DNA of 33,603 nt from Candidatus Rifleibacteriota bacterium (GCA_012517355.1 JAAYVD010000007.1:1-33603); one strand, 5' to 3'. Numbered from the stretch's first letter, positions 1 to 8,747 are shown. Made by a program: numbers and translations. The notes: generated by a model from the letters alone, not told the origin.

Positions 1-316
1 AGAGGCTTGAAAGCAGGAGGGGATGACCACTTCCTTTAGGAACCGGAGGGGAAAGGGAGAAAGGGGGGAAGGGGCGAGGGTGGCCTGGGCAGACATGGCG
101 TGGAGGCACACGCGGCGAGGAGAAGAGAGGGTTGGAAAGAGGCTTGAAAGCAGGCGGGGATGACCACTTCCTTTAGGAACCGGAGGGGAAAGGGAGAAAG
201 GGGGGAAGGGGCGAGGGTGGCCTGGGCAGACATGGCTTGGAGCACACGCGGCGAGGAGAAGAGAGGGTTGGAAAGAGGCTTGATAGCAGTCGGGAGAGAA
301 TACTTCCTAGAAAGGC
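1..316. repeat. 137-bp tandem repeat, about 2.3 copies
   Basis: Copy 1 spans 1-137, copy 2 spans 138-273, and a third copy starts at 274 and decays by about 316. Each copy begins with AGAGGCTTGA and contains a purine-rich stretch followed by GGTGGCCTGGGCAGACATGG. Copies 1 and 2 differ by only a few bases. The array may continue left of the window. Open frames across it read as low-complexity peptide in several frames, so I do not call a gene. It stops about 27 bp before the -35 box of the ankyrin gene. Confidence 0.85.
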
Positions 317-342
317 CCAGTGGGGAGCCGGCGTTGCATCCT

Positions 343-371
343 TTGTCATTTCGATGCGAATCTGGTACAAA
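343..371 (+). promoter_or_regulatory. sigma-70-type promoter of the ankyrin gene
   Basis: A -35 box TTGTCA (343-348), a 17-bp spacer and a -10 box TACAAA (366-371) preceded by TGG, giving an extended -10. The predicted start of transcription is near 378, leaving a short leader that holds the ribosome site GAGGAGGT (392-399) before the ATG at 405. Confidence 0.6.
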
Positions 372-404
372 TGAGAGGGAAAGTCACCCTCGAGGAGGTA
401 GGTC

Positions 405-1295
405 ATGAAGAAGATCGCCCTGTTGTCCGTGGTTCTGCTCGTGCTGGCCGGCGCGGTTGCCGCCGGGGCCGCCCCCATCCATGCTGCCGTCAAGGCCGAC
501 AACCTGGCCAAGGTGACCGCCATCCTCGACAAGGATCCCGCCCAGATCAGCGTCAAGACAACGAAGGAAGGGGAAACCCCCCTGCACGTCGCGGTGGGCG
601 AGGGCCATGCCACGATGACCGCCTTCCTGCTCACCCGCAAGGCCGACGTCAACGCCCGCGACAACGAGGGGACCACCCCGCTGCTGTTGGCCACCGGCAA
701 TGACGACACCGAACTGGCCACCCTGCTGTTGCGCAAAGGGGCCGACGTGAAACTGCGCGACAACGACGGGGCCGCCGCCCTCGAACTGGCCGCCGCCGTG
801 GGCAGCAAGGACCTGGTCAACCTCTTCCTGGCCCGGGGGGCCGACCCGCGCGGCAAGGACAAGACCGGCATGACCGCCCTCCATTACGCGGCTGGTGACG
901 CCGGAGAGGACGAAGAGGAAGAAGGGGCCGCCCCTGCCTCCGGCCCCGCCCCGGCCGCCGCCCAGCCGGCGGAATCCGAAGAAGAGGAAGAGGAACTTCC
1001 CCGCATCGACATCTACAAGGCTCTCATCGCCAAGGGCGCCGACGTCAACGCCAAGGACGATGACGGAGTCACCCCCCTCCACGCGGCCGCCGCCACCGGC
1101 GAACAGGAAGCCGTCGAGTATCTGCTGGTGAAGGGCGCCGACCCCAACGCCAAGGACAAGGAAGGCAAGACCCCCCTCGATTGGGCCAACGAAGCCGAGG
1201 AACCGGAGATCGCCAAGGTCCTGAAGGCGAAGATGAAGTTCGAAGCGGTCCACGGCACGCCCACAACCACCCCCGCGCGCCGCCAACCCCGCTGA
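405..1295 (+). CDS. secreted ankyrin-repeat protein
   Basis: This 296-residue protein starts with a signal peptide (Lys-Lys, then a hydrophobic core to about residue 22, with an Ala-rich cleavage region and no lipobox Cys), so it is probably exported. The remainder is ankyrin repeats with recognisable TPLH and GADVNA consensus pieces near residues 58-61, 81-84, 113-115, 157-160, 211-216 and 223-226. About residues 166-203 form an acidic, Ala/Pro-rich insert that interrupts one repeat between its helices. Ankyrin repeats bind other proteins; no partner is visible here. The start is supported by a well-placed GAGGAGGT, by the promoter and by the signal peptide. It is a single-gene unit closed by a terminator. 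The function beyond protein binding is unknown. Confidence 0.9.
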   Translation: MKKIALLSVVLLVLAGAVAAGAAPIHAAVKADNLAKVTAILDKDPAQISVKTTKEGETPLHVAVGEGHATMTAFLLTRKADVNARDNEGTTPLLLATGNDDTELATLLLRKGADVKLRDNDGAAALELAAAVGSKDLVNLFLARGADPRGKDKTGMTALHYAAGDAGEDEEEEGAAPASGPAPAAAQPAESEEEEEELPRIDIYKALIAKGADVNAKDDDGVTPLHAAAATGEQEAVEYLLVKGADPNAKDKEGKTPLDWANEAEEPEIAKVLKAKMKFEAVHGTPTTTPARRQPR

Positions 1296-1322
1296 CGGGT
1301 CGACCGGCTCTCCCGTGCCCCA

Positions 1323-1357
1323 CGCACCCCGCCCCGATGGGCGGGGTGCGCCTTTTT
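1323..1357 (+). terminator. Rho-independent terminator after the ankyrin gene
   Basis: A perfect 12-bp GC-rich stem (1323-1334 pairs with 1339-1350) with a four-base loop CGAT, followed within two bases by TTTTT (1353-1357). It lies 27 bp after the stop codon. Confidence 0.9.
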
Positions 1358-1506
1358 CCGAACCTCCCGCGACGCCGACGAGGGTCAGGAAGCCTATGGC
1401 GGATCCAGGGGCGGGTCTGCCTGGAAAACCACTCTTTCCCGGCCGCCGCCTGGGTTCGTCCGCGGGGCGATTGGTGTCCCGCCTGACACGAGACCGGGCG
1501 AGCCCC

Positions 1507-1750
1507 CGTGCCGCCACGGCGGGCACCGTGAAACCCCAGTGTCAAGCACGTCTGGGGAACCAACCGGGACGATGTCGGTCGTGGGCCCTTGCCGCTGCGG
1601 AAGGTGGCGTGAAACCCCGGTGCCCAGAACGGCCGGGGGACCAGGCGGGAAGACGGCGGACGAGGGTCCTTGCCGCCACGAAGGGCCGCGCCAAACCCAG
1701 GTGTCACGCACGGCCGGGGGCCCGTCAGCCGCCCGGCGGAGGGCTCCCTT
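1507..1750. repeat. 81-bp minisatellite, three units (intergenic copy)
   Basis: Three diverged units are marked by GAAACCCC-type cores at 1530, 1611 and 1692, exactly 81 bp apart. Each unit then carries a CGGCCGGGGG-like block and a TTGCCGC block. The reverse complement matches the repeat inside the downstream cyclase gene (4105-4348), also with 81-bp spacing. Open frames run through it because the unit length is divisible by three, but there is no ribosome site or conserved protein. The rest of the 1358-1811 gap shows no gene and no clear promoter. Confidence 0.8.
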
Positions 1751-1811
1751 TTTCCCGAGCGGGTCCGGGGTTGATGGCTGAAAGGGGAACGGCCAGGAGA
1801 CCGGGCCCCGG

Positions 1812-4800
1812 ATGAACCGACATGATCTCCGGCCGGCGGGCGGTGGGGAGGCGCGGAGCCCGGAACCGGTGCCTGGCCTGGCAGACCGCCCCGCCCGGCA
1901 CGGCCTGCTCTGGGCGGTGGTGGTCCCCGCCCTGCTCAGCCTGCTCCCCTGGCTGATCCTGCGTGGAGATGCCCAGGACCAGCGTCAGACCATGGACCTG
2001 GCCCTCCAGAAGGACTGGAAGGAGGAAGCCCGGGAGCTGGCCGGGCACCTGCCGCGGCTGGTCACCCCCGCCACCTGGCTGGAGGCCCGCACCCGCCAGG
2101 TGCGGCGCACGTTCGTGCGAGGGACGGTTCCCCGTCCCGCCACGGACCCGGCGGAAAACGCACCCCATCCGGGAAGCGGAATGCCGCTGCCGGCGGGGAA
2201 CGGCGCCAGCCCCGCCCGGGAGGATGGGCGGCCGGCAGGCACCCCCACGCCACACGGGAGGCCGTCGGTTCCCCGTGCCATCGGTGACCAGGACGGCGTT
2301 CCGACCGCGCGCCGGGGGCCCTTCCTGGCGGCCGCCAGACAGGAGCTTCCCGCCGACCCCGGGGCATCCCTGCAAGCCGGTCCAACCTCGGCCCGGCCGG
2401 GCCGGCCGCCGGTGGCGGACCGGCTGCGTCAGGCCCTGGAGCGGGCGGGGATCCCGGGCCTCGAACGGCCCAGGGTCTGGGCGGTGGTCTTCCCCGAGGA
2501 TGGCAGTCGGCCGGTCCTGCAGACGGGGCCGGGGTTCGACGGCCAGTTCCGGGTCTTTTTCCAGAACCTGTTCCAGGAGATCGGGACGGCAGCCATCTCC
2601 GGCCGGTCCGAGCTGGATTCCAACCTCTGGGCCGGCAGGCTTCGCAGCACCTTCGGGGATGCGGTAGGGGCCGACCTGTTCCAGCCCGACCACCAGGGCC
2701 GCGCCTTCCACGTCATCTTCCAGCGGCGATGCGGGCTGGCCGCCTGGGACCTGCTGACCGAAGGCGGGCGGCCGGTAGCCGGCTACCTGGTCGTCCAGCC
2801 GGTGGACCGCGGCACCTGGCAGCACGGACTCCGGCTGGCCCTGGCCGCCTGGAGCCGCCGGTTCCCCGGCACCGCCCTGCGCCCGGCCTTTGTTCCGTTG
2901 GCGAAGGAGCGCGACGGGCTGGGGAGGCTCTCCCATCCCGACCTGGCGACCGGAGAGGGAGCGGACCTGGTGCGCCGGCTGCAGGCCGGGGTCGGCTACC
3001 GGCTGGCACCCCGGGGGGAATGGGTCGGAGCAGCCCGCCTGCCGGTGGCGGCCCTGCGCGACATCCAGGTGGCGGGCTCCCATTGGGGCATGGCGTTTCC
3101 GCTTCCGCCGCTGACCGGGCACCTGGCGGTCCTGGCAGGGCCGGCGCCGGCGCCCACCCCCAGCCTCCTGGAGCGGCTGGAACGCTTGCTGCGCGGGGGC
3201 CTTCTGGCCTTCTGGTGCCTGTATCTCCCCTCGCTCTGGTTCCAGGGCCGCCCCCCCGACCTTGGGGTACGGGCCCGACTCTGGCTGGTGCTTCTCGGTC
3301 TGGCGGCCACTCCGCTGGCCCTGACCGTCGGAGCGGAGTATCGCCTCGCGGCCGACCTGGAACGATCTTGGCGATCAGGCCGGGAGGCGGAGCTGCAGGC
3401 CCATCTGCGCCGCCTGGAGAACGGCAACGCCATCCAGGAGAACGGCTTCCTCCAGCTCGTCCGGGGGCAGGCCGGCCATCCCGGGGTCGGGCCCACCCTC
3501 CTGGCCGCCGCCCGCGATCCCGCCCTCGGCCAGGCCCTTCTGGACCGGATCTGGGACACCTGCGCCAGTGCGGGGATGGACCTGATGGCGGTGCACGCGG
3601 TCGGGCCCCAGGATTTCTCGCTCGGCCGTTTTCCGGAAGAAATGTCGGAGGTCGACCGACAGCAGATCGGGTATCTGCACCGGGTGTTCGCGGCGGAGTT
3701 CCTGGCCTCGGCCACGCTGGGCGTGCGCCCGGCCGCCGGCGGACAGAAGGCCACGGCCCTCGGCGCCATGGCCCGGCTGGGGATGTTCCGCCGCAACCGC
3801 AGCACCCTGGGTCCCCCCGACGGCATCTTCCGGTTCCACAGCGGGCAGCGGTTCACCAACCGGTATCACCGGCCTGTCCAGGTGAACGGCCGCACCCTGT
3901 TCTACCTGTTCATCCTCTGGAACCAGGAGACCTCCTTCGCCACCCACCTGCAGAGGGAGGTGCCGTCCGTGGCGGCCGGGGCTCCCGGAGCGGCCTTTGC
4001 CGCCCTGTATGACAACGGGCAAGGGGCCCGGCTGCTGGTCCAGGCCGGCGATCCGGGGGCCGCGGCCGGCCTTTTCGAACGCCTGCGGAACCGGACAGGC
4101 CCCTGGCAGGAGGCGAAACAGGCGGTTCGCGCCGCCCACCCGGGCCGCGGAAGGGGAGGGTCCGGTCCGGGGCGGTCGGAGCCCTTGTCGGGCCTAGAAC
4201 CGGGGTTTCCCGCCACCGACCGGGGCGGCGAGGGGGTATGGCCGGCCTTGGGGCGGTCGGCCCCCTTGCGAAGCGCGGAACAGGCGTTTCGCGCCGCCAT
4301 CCGTGGCGGCAAAGGGGCCCTTCCGGCATCGGGGCGGTCGGAGCCCGGGGCGGCGGCGGGCTACCTGACCGTGGTCCAGCCGGTGCGGGGTTTTCCGGCC
4401 TACACCCTGGCGGGTTGCCTGCCGCTGGCCGACCTCCACGAGCGGCTGGCGGGGGAGCGGCGCCGCGCCGTGCTGACCCTGGGGGGGATCCTCATCGCCC
4501 TGCTGCTGGCCGGGGCCGCCCTGTCGCACGGCATCGCCACCCCGGTTGCCCGGATGACGGCCGGTCTGCGGGCGGTGAGCTCTCACGACCTGACGGTGCG
4601 GGTGGCGGAGGACCGGGAGGACGAATTGGGCCTGGCCAGCCGGCACCTCGACCGCATGATCGCCTGGCTCCGGGAGCGTGACGTGATGAGCCGGTTCGTG
4701 GCGCCCCAGGTCCTGGAGGTGGTGGCGGCGGGAGACCTCGAGGAAGCCTGCCGGCCGGCCCGACGCGAGGTGATGCTGCTGGTGTCGGACATCCGGGGCT

Positions 4801-7800
4801 TCACCACGCTGGCCGAGTCACATCCGCCGGCCGCCGTTTTCGGCCTGATCAACCGGCACCTGCAGGAGATGACCGCCGTCATCCAGGAACAGGGCGGAGT
4901 CATCGACCGGTTCATCGGCGACGCCATCCAGGCCGTCTTCTACCCGCGTGGGGCAGACCCCGCCGGCCCGGCTCTCACCGCGGCCCGGGGCATGATGGCA
5001 GCCCACGCCCGTCTGAACGGGGAACGGCGGGAGCGAGGGGAGTTCCCCTACGAGATCGGCATCGGGCTGGAATGGGGCGAGGTGGTCACCGGCGTCCTGG
5101 GCGCCCGGCAGATGCGGCTCGATTTCACCGTCCTGGGGGAGCCGTTCAAACGGGCGGCCGACCTCGAGGCGGCATCGAAGGCGGGCCGGGCCAGCCGCAT
5201 CGTGGTTTCGGGGAAAGTGGCAGCCCTGGCCGGACCGGCCTGGTCGTTCCTTCCCCTCCCCCACCCCGACACCCCCGATGCCTGGGAACTGGACGCCCCC
5301 GGCCCCGGCGGCGCGTCCACCGGCCCGGCCCCCCAGGCCCACCGCGCCGAGGGGCCGACCGACCCGCCGTTCGTCCCCTCGAACACCGGCTCCCACGCCG
5401 GGCCCCCTGGCCCAGCGACGGCCTCCGCCGACACCGGGGACGCCCACCCCACGGCCCATCGCGAGCCGCCCAGCGGAACCATCGCCGCCAGGAACGGAGC
5501 CGCTCAGGCCCTGGGGAGAGGGAGCGAAGGCGGGCCGGGCCAGGCGCGGGTCCGGCGTCCGGCGGCGCCTTCGGCGGCGGCCCGGACCTGGGCCACGCTG
5601 GCTTTGGTGGTCGCCTGGGCCATCCCCGCCTTCCTGGTCCATTCCTCGGTCGCCACCTATGACCGCAGCCTGGCCGACCAGCGCCAGGCCACCATCCGGA
5701 AACGGTTGGACGAGGCGCGCCGCCTGGTGGAGCATTCGTTCGAAGCGAGGCGACAGGTCGAAAGCCATCTGACCCGGCAACTGTCCGCCCTGATCGGCGA
5801 GGCGGCGGGGCGCCGTGATCCAGTGCGGTTCCTGGCGGAGAGATGCGATTCCCTGCTGAGTTCCCCCACCCGGGCCATCCCGCCCCTGCGGTGGCACGTG
5901 CTGTCCTTCCTCTCGGCCGGGGAAGCAGCGGGCCGACCCGCCGAACTGGCCCCTCCCCTGGAGTTTCACGGCGGCAGCGGCCCTGATCTGCACCGCCTCG
6001 ACCTGTTCGAGCTGTTCCAGTATCTCCGGTGCGATGTCGCGGGCGTCAAGTTCGATGGCTACTACGAAATGACCGCGGAGCTGACCACCCGCCTCGGCCT
6101 TGGCTCCCTTTCCCCCGTGATCGAAACCATCGGGCGGTTCGTCGACCTGGAGCCGAAGCGTCGTCCCCTGGCGGTGTTGTGGGTGCCCATCCTCGATGAC
6201 GACCTGGAAAGGCGGTCGGCAACGGACCGCGTCCTTCAACCCCTGGCTCCTGACACCCCCCGGCGCCGCCACACCCTCCGGGGGGTCATCCTGCTGGTGG
6301 TGGCGCCCGAAGCCCTGACCGTCGATGCCGGGATGCACTGCCTGCTGAAGGACATGGGAGAGAAAGACATCCTGCTGGAGGTGACCACGGGGGAAGGGGC
6401 GGCGCAGCACACCTGGAAGCACCCGGCCCTGCCCGGAGGCACGACGGATCCGGGGAGCGACCCGATGATCCGCCCGCCCGCCGGTTTTTCCTGTCAGCAG
6501 CTCACCGTCGTGCAGGACGGGGTCTACCAGGTGTTGCTGGCCCTGCCCGAGCCGCCGGCGGCGAGGGGTGGGAACCTCCTGCGGCGGGCGGCCGGGCTCG
6601 GCATCCTGGCCTGGATGGCCGCCGGCGTCGGAATCATCTGGTTCCGGATGGCGACCGGCCGTTCGGGATGGCTGCCACTGGCCGCCCAGTTGGGCGGCAC
6701 TTTGCTGGCCATGCTGCTTCCCCCTCTGCTCATCGGCAGCCTGGCCGTGGAGTGTTCCTTCAACCAGCGACAGGCCGGGCTGCCCGAGGAGGTCGAGGGG
6801 GGGCTGCGGGAGACCTTCGCCGCCATCGACCAGACCCGGCCCCTCATCCTGGGCTGGAACATGGCCATGACCAGGCTGTTGATCGACCGTCACGATCTGC
6901 TGGCCGCCCTGGCGAAGGTAGATGCCCGGCGCGGGGAGGACCGGAAGCGGCTGGGGGACCGCATTGTGGCCTGGTTCAACCGGCGGGCGGCGGAGCGCGG
7001 TTTGTTGCTGAAGGACCCCTTGTTCGGCTCCCGTTCCCTCAAACCGGTGGGCTTCCGGTCCTCCCAGGAGGAATCCCTGACCCTCATTTTCAAGGGGTCG
7101 GCCTACCAGGGGGCCCGGGTGTTGCGTGCCCTGGACCGCGAAGACCAGAACCCGCCGGAGAATCAGCAGGGAGAAGAAATGATGTTGGGAATCGGCCTGG
7201 ACGAGGTGGACGGCCTCATGAAGTCCTCGATCAGCCCGACCGTCAGGACCTTCATGGCCCTGGCCCCCGAGGAGGTCCTGGAGTTCCGGCTTCTCGATAC
7301 CAACACCTTCCTGGCCTCCTGCCAGCTTCCCCGTCACGGCACCCCCCGCTTCGTGTTCAAGTCCAAATTCGACTCGGAGGTGCTCGATTTCCACACCGCC
7401 CGGTTGTGGAGCAGGGGGAGGGCCTCTTCCGGAGGAGGTTCGCGGGCATCGGGGGGTTGCCCCGACCCGTTCGAGGCCTCCGCTGCCGGGGGTCTCCCGA
7501 AGGGGTCCGACGGAGGCAACCGGCTCGCCCCAAGATTCTTCCTTTCCCCCATCGAACTTTCCGGATGGGCGCAACAGGATCCATACTGGATTCCCGAGAC
7601 CTATCCCGACGAGGCTTTCGAGACCTCGCTTCTGGTCCAGGGGGACATCCATGCGTTCTGGTTGTTCCCGCTGGTCCAGGAGGCGGGGCGCCAGGGGAGC
7701 CCCCAAACCGCCATCGAGGGGGAAGGGACCGCGGCCCGGTTGTGGATGGCGTATGCCGGGACCGGGATGCCCAACCGGCTCCCGGTCGGATTCGCCCCGC

Positions 7801-8747
7801 TCGGAGAACGGATCGCCGCGGAGCAGGGGGCCCAGGAGGGGCGGCGGGGGGTCCTGATCGCCTTGCTGCTGGGCACCCTCGGGCTGGCCATCCAGGTCGG
7901 AAGGCGGTTTCTGTCCCCCATCCTGAGCCTGTCGGCGGCCGCGGAGCATGTGATGCGCGAGGACTTCACGGTCCGTCTTCCCCCGGCGGGCGGGGAGTTC
8001 GGGCAGTTGGCGGAGGCGTTCAACGAGATGGTCCGGGGCGTGGCGGAGGGGCGACTGCTCAGCCGGTTCGTGTCGGAATCGGTGCGGGGCGCGGCCCGCG
8101 ACGAGGAACAGGAGCGGGCGGCCCGCGAGGGCGAGGTGGTCGAGGCGGTCATCCTGTTCGCCGGGCTGGGCCGGTTCAAGGATCTGCTCGCCTCGGTTCC
8201 GCCCGACGTGCTGGTCGTCGGCCTCAACCGGCACCTGGAGGGCATGGCCGAGGCCATCCGCGGGCAGGATGGCGAGATCGACAAGTTCATCGGCGACAAG
8301 GTGCTGGCCGTCTTCCCCGCCCGCGGCCCGGGGGGCCGGGAGGCGGCGGCGGGGCGGGCCCTACGGGCCGCCCTCGACCTGCGCCGGCGGGCCCGCGAGG
8401 CGGGGGTGTTCCCCGCCAACCCGCTGGGAGTGGGCATGGCCTTCGGGCCGGTCTTGTCAGGCATCATGGGCACCGCGTCGGTGCGGCTGGAGCTCACGGT
8501 CATCGGCGACACGGTCAACCTGGCCTCCCGCCTGGGCGACCTGGCGGGGCGGCTCGACGGGGCGGGCCGGCTCGACGGCCCGGCGGGCCTGGAAGGTGGC
8601 ATCGTGCTCGAAGCGGGCCTGGCAGGGCTGCTGCGGGGGGCTCTCCCCGCCGGGGCGGCCCTGCTTCCCCTGGCCCTGCCCCCGATCAAGGGCAAGTCCC
8701 GGTCGGTCGACGCCTTCCTGGTGCGGGAGCCCCCGGGGCAGGAATGA
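1812..8747 (+). CDS. tandem class III nucleotidyl cyclase with two membrane/sensor modules
   Basis: This 2,311-residue membrane protein contains the same module twice: TM, extracytoplasmic region, TM pair, second sensor region, TM, HAMP, cyclase. The approximate TMs are 31-50, 459-477, 488-507 and 887-907, then 1260-1280, 1593-1614, 1620-1646 and 2012-2030. HAMP regions follow at about 908-957 and 2031-2080. Cyclase 1 (about 985-1150) keeps both metal Asp residues (D993, D1037) but has Lys1113 and Asp1117 where the transition-state Asn and Arg should be, and Arg1033 for the base-binding Lys. Cyclase 2 (about 2108-2270) has Gly2118 for the first metal Asp but keeps Lys2158, Asn2236 and Arg2240, with Glu2227 for the base-selecting Asp. 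The expected product is cAMP, made at the shared interface. Low-complexity segments lie at about residues 104-199, 765-845, 1161-1256 and 1867-1908. An AGGAG precedes the ATG by 12 bp. The sensed ligand is unknown. Confidence 0.9.
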   Translation: MNRHDLRPAGGGEARSPEPVPGLADRPARHGLLWAVVVPALLSLLPWLILRGDAQDQRQTMDLALQKDWKEEARELAGHLPRLVTPATWLEARTRQVRRTFVRGTVPRPATDPAENAPHPGSGMPLPAGNGASPAREDGRPAGTPTPHGRPSVPRAIGDQDGVPTARRGPFLAAARQELPADPGASLQAGPTSARPGRPPVADRLRQALERAGIPGLERPRVWAVVFPEDGSRPVLQTGPGFDGQFRVFFQNLFQEIGTAAISGRSELDSNLWAGRLRSTFGDAVGADLFQPDHQGRAFHVIFQRRCGLAAWDLLTEGGRPVAGYLVVQPVDRGTWQHGLRLALAAWSRRFPGTALRPAFVPLAKERDGLGRLSHPDLATGEGADLVRRLQAGVGYRLAPRGEWVGAARLPVAALRDIQVAGSHWGMAFPLPPLTGHLAVLAGPAPAPTPSLLERLERLLRGGLLAFWCLYLPSLWFQGRPPDLGVRARLWLVLLGLAATPLALTVGAEYRLAADLERSWRSGREAELQAHLRRLENGNAIQENGFLQLVRGQAGHPGVGPTLLAAARDPALGQALLDRIWDTCASAGMDLMAVHAVGPQDFSLGRFPEEMSEVDRQQIGYLHRVFAAEFLASATLGVRPAAGGQKATALGAMARLGMFRRNRSTLGPPDGIFRFHSGQRFTNRYHRPVQVNGRTLFYLFILWNQETSFATHLQREVPSVAAGAPGAAFAALYDNGQGARLLVQAGDPGAAAGLFERLRNRTGPWQEAKQAVRAAHPGRGRGGSGPGRSEPLSGLEPGFPATDRGGEGVWPALGRSAPLRSAEQAFRAAIRGGKGALPASGRSEPGAAAGYLTVVQPVRGFPAYTLAGCLPLADLHERLAGERRRAVLTLGGILIALLLAGAALSHGIATPVARMTAGLRAVSSHDLTVRVAEDREDELGLASRHLDRMIAWLRERDVMSRFVAPQVLEVVAAGDLEEACRPARREVMLLVSDIRGFTTLAESHPPAAVFGLINRHLQEMTAVIQEQGGVIDRFIGDAIQAVFYPRGADPAGPALTAARGMMAAHARLNGERRERGEFPYEIGIGLEWGEVVTGVLGARQMRLDFTVLGEPFKRAADLEAASKAGRASRIVVSGKVAALAGPAWSFLPLPHPDTPDAWELDAPGPGGASTGPAPQAHRAEGPTDPPFVPSNTGSHAGPPGPATASADTGDAHPTAHREPPSGTIAARNGAAQALGRGSEGGPGQARVRRPAAPSAAARTWATLALVVAWAIPAFLVHSSVATYDRSLADQRQATIRKRLDEARRLVEHSFEARRQVESHLTRQLSALIGEAAGRRDPVRFLAERCDSLLSSPTRAIPPLRWHVLSFLSAGEAAGRPAELAPPLEFHGGSGPDLHRLDLFELFQYLRCDVAGVKFDGYYEMTAELTTRLGLGSLSPVIETIGRFVDLEPKRRPLAVLWVPILDDDLERRSATDRVLQPLAPDTPRRRHTLRGVILLVVAPEALTVDAGMHCLLKDMGEKDILLEVTTGEGAAQHTWKHPALPGGTTDPGSDPMIRPPAGFSCQQLTVVQDGVYQVLLALPEPPAARGGNLLRRAAGLGILAWMAAGVGIIWFRMATGRSGWLPLAAQLGGTLLAMLLPPLLIGSLAVECSFNQRQAGLPEEVEGGLRETFAAIDQTRPLILGWNMAMTRLLIDRHDLLAALAKVDARRGEDRKRLGDRIVAWFNRRAAERGLLLKDPLFGSRSLKPVGFRSSQEESLTLIFKGSAYQGARVLRALDREDQNPPENQQGEEMMLGIGLDEVDGLMKSSISPTVRTFMALAPEEVLEFRLLDTNTFLASCQLPRHGTPRFVFKSKFDSEVLDFHTARLWSRGRASSGGGSRASGGCPDPFEASAAGGLPKGSDGGNRLAPRFFLSPIELSGWAQQDPYWIPETYPDEAFETSLLVQGDIHAFWLFPLVQEAGRQGSPQTAIEGEGTAARLWMAYAGTGMPNRLPVGFAPLGERIAAEQGAQEGRRGVLIALLLGTLGLAIQVGRRFLSPILSLSAAAEHVMREDFTVRLPPAGGEFGQLAEAFNEMVRGVAEGRLLSRFVSESVRGAARDEEQERAAREGEVVEAVILFAGLGRFKDLLASVPPDVLVVGLNRHLEGMAEAIRGQDGEIDKFIGDKVLAVFPARGPGGREAAAGRALRAALDLRRRAREAGVFPANPLGVGMAFGPVLSGIMGTASVRLELTVIGDTVNLASRLGDLAGRLDGAGRLDGPAGLEGGIVLEAGLAGLLRGALPAGAALLPLALPPIKGKSRSVDAFLVREPPGQE
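2121..2408 (+). other. in-frame low-complexity insertion in the cyclase N-terminal sensor
   Basis: Residues about 104-199 are Pro/Ala/Gly/Arg-rich with no predicted fold. The homologous gene at 31859 lacks this stretch: its WVERAAQRL region continues almost directly into the next conserved part, whereas here about 90 residues intervene. A GGTTCCCCGT word recurs at 2126 and 2267, 141 bp (47 codons) apart. Confidence 0.7.
4105..4348 (+). repeat. 81-bp minisatellite, three units inside the cyclase coding sequence
   Basis: The word GGGGCGGTCGG occurs at 4169, 4250 and 4331, exactly 81 bp (27 codons) apart. Each unit also encodes a PGFPATDRGGEG-like or AFRAAIRGGKG-like peptide and ends in GRSEP or GRSAP. 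The array sits between the second sensor region and the last TM of module 1. It is the same family as the intergenic array at 1507-1750, read on the opposite strand. Confidence 0.85.
5290..5580 (+). other. Pro/Ala-rich linker joining the two cyclase modules
   Basis: About 95 codons (residues 1161-1256) of Pro, Ala, Gly, Thr and Arg join the end of cyclase 1 to TM5. This is the junction of the internal duplication. No stop codon or internal start with a strong ribosome site was found, so one polypeptide is the simplest reading. Confidence 0.6.

Noticed and set aside
1507-1750. CRISPR-like array
   Set aside because: The repeat units are adjacent and diverged, with no unique spacers and no cas genes.
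1315-1815. Possible gene over the intergenic repeat
   Set aside because: The frame exists only because the 81-bp unit is divisible by three. There is no ribosome site and it starts inside the terminator.
4818-8234. 1,138-codon open frame on the minus strand opposite the cyclase
   Set aside because: It is antisense to a gene with clear domains. It has no recognisable motif and the composition expected from third-position GC bias.
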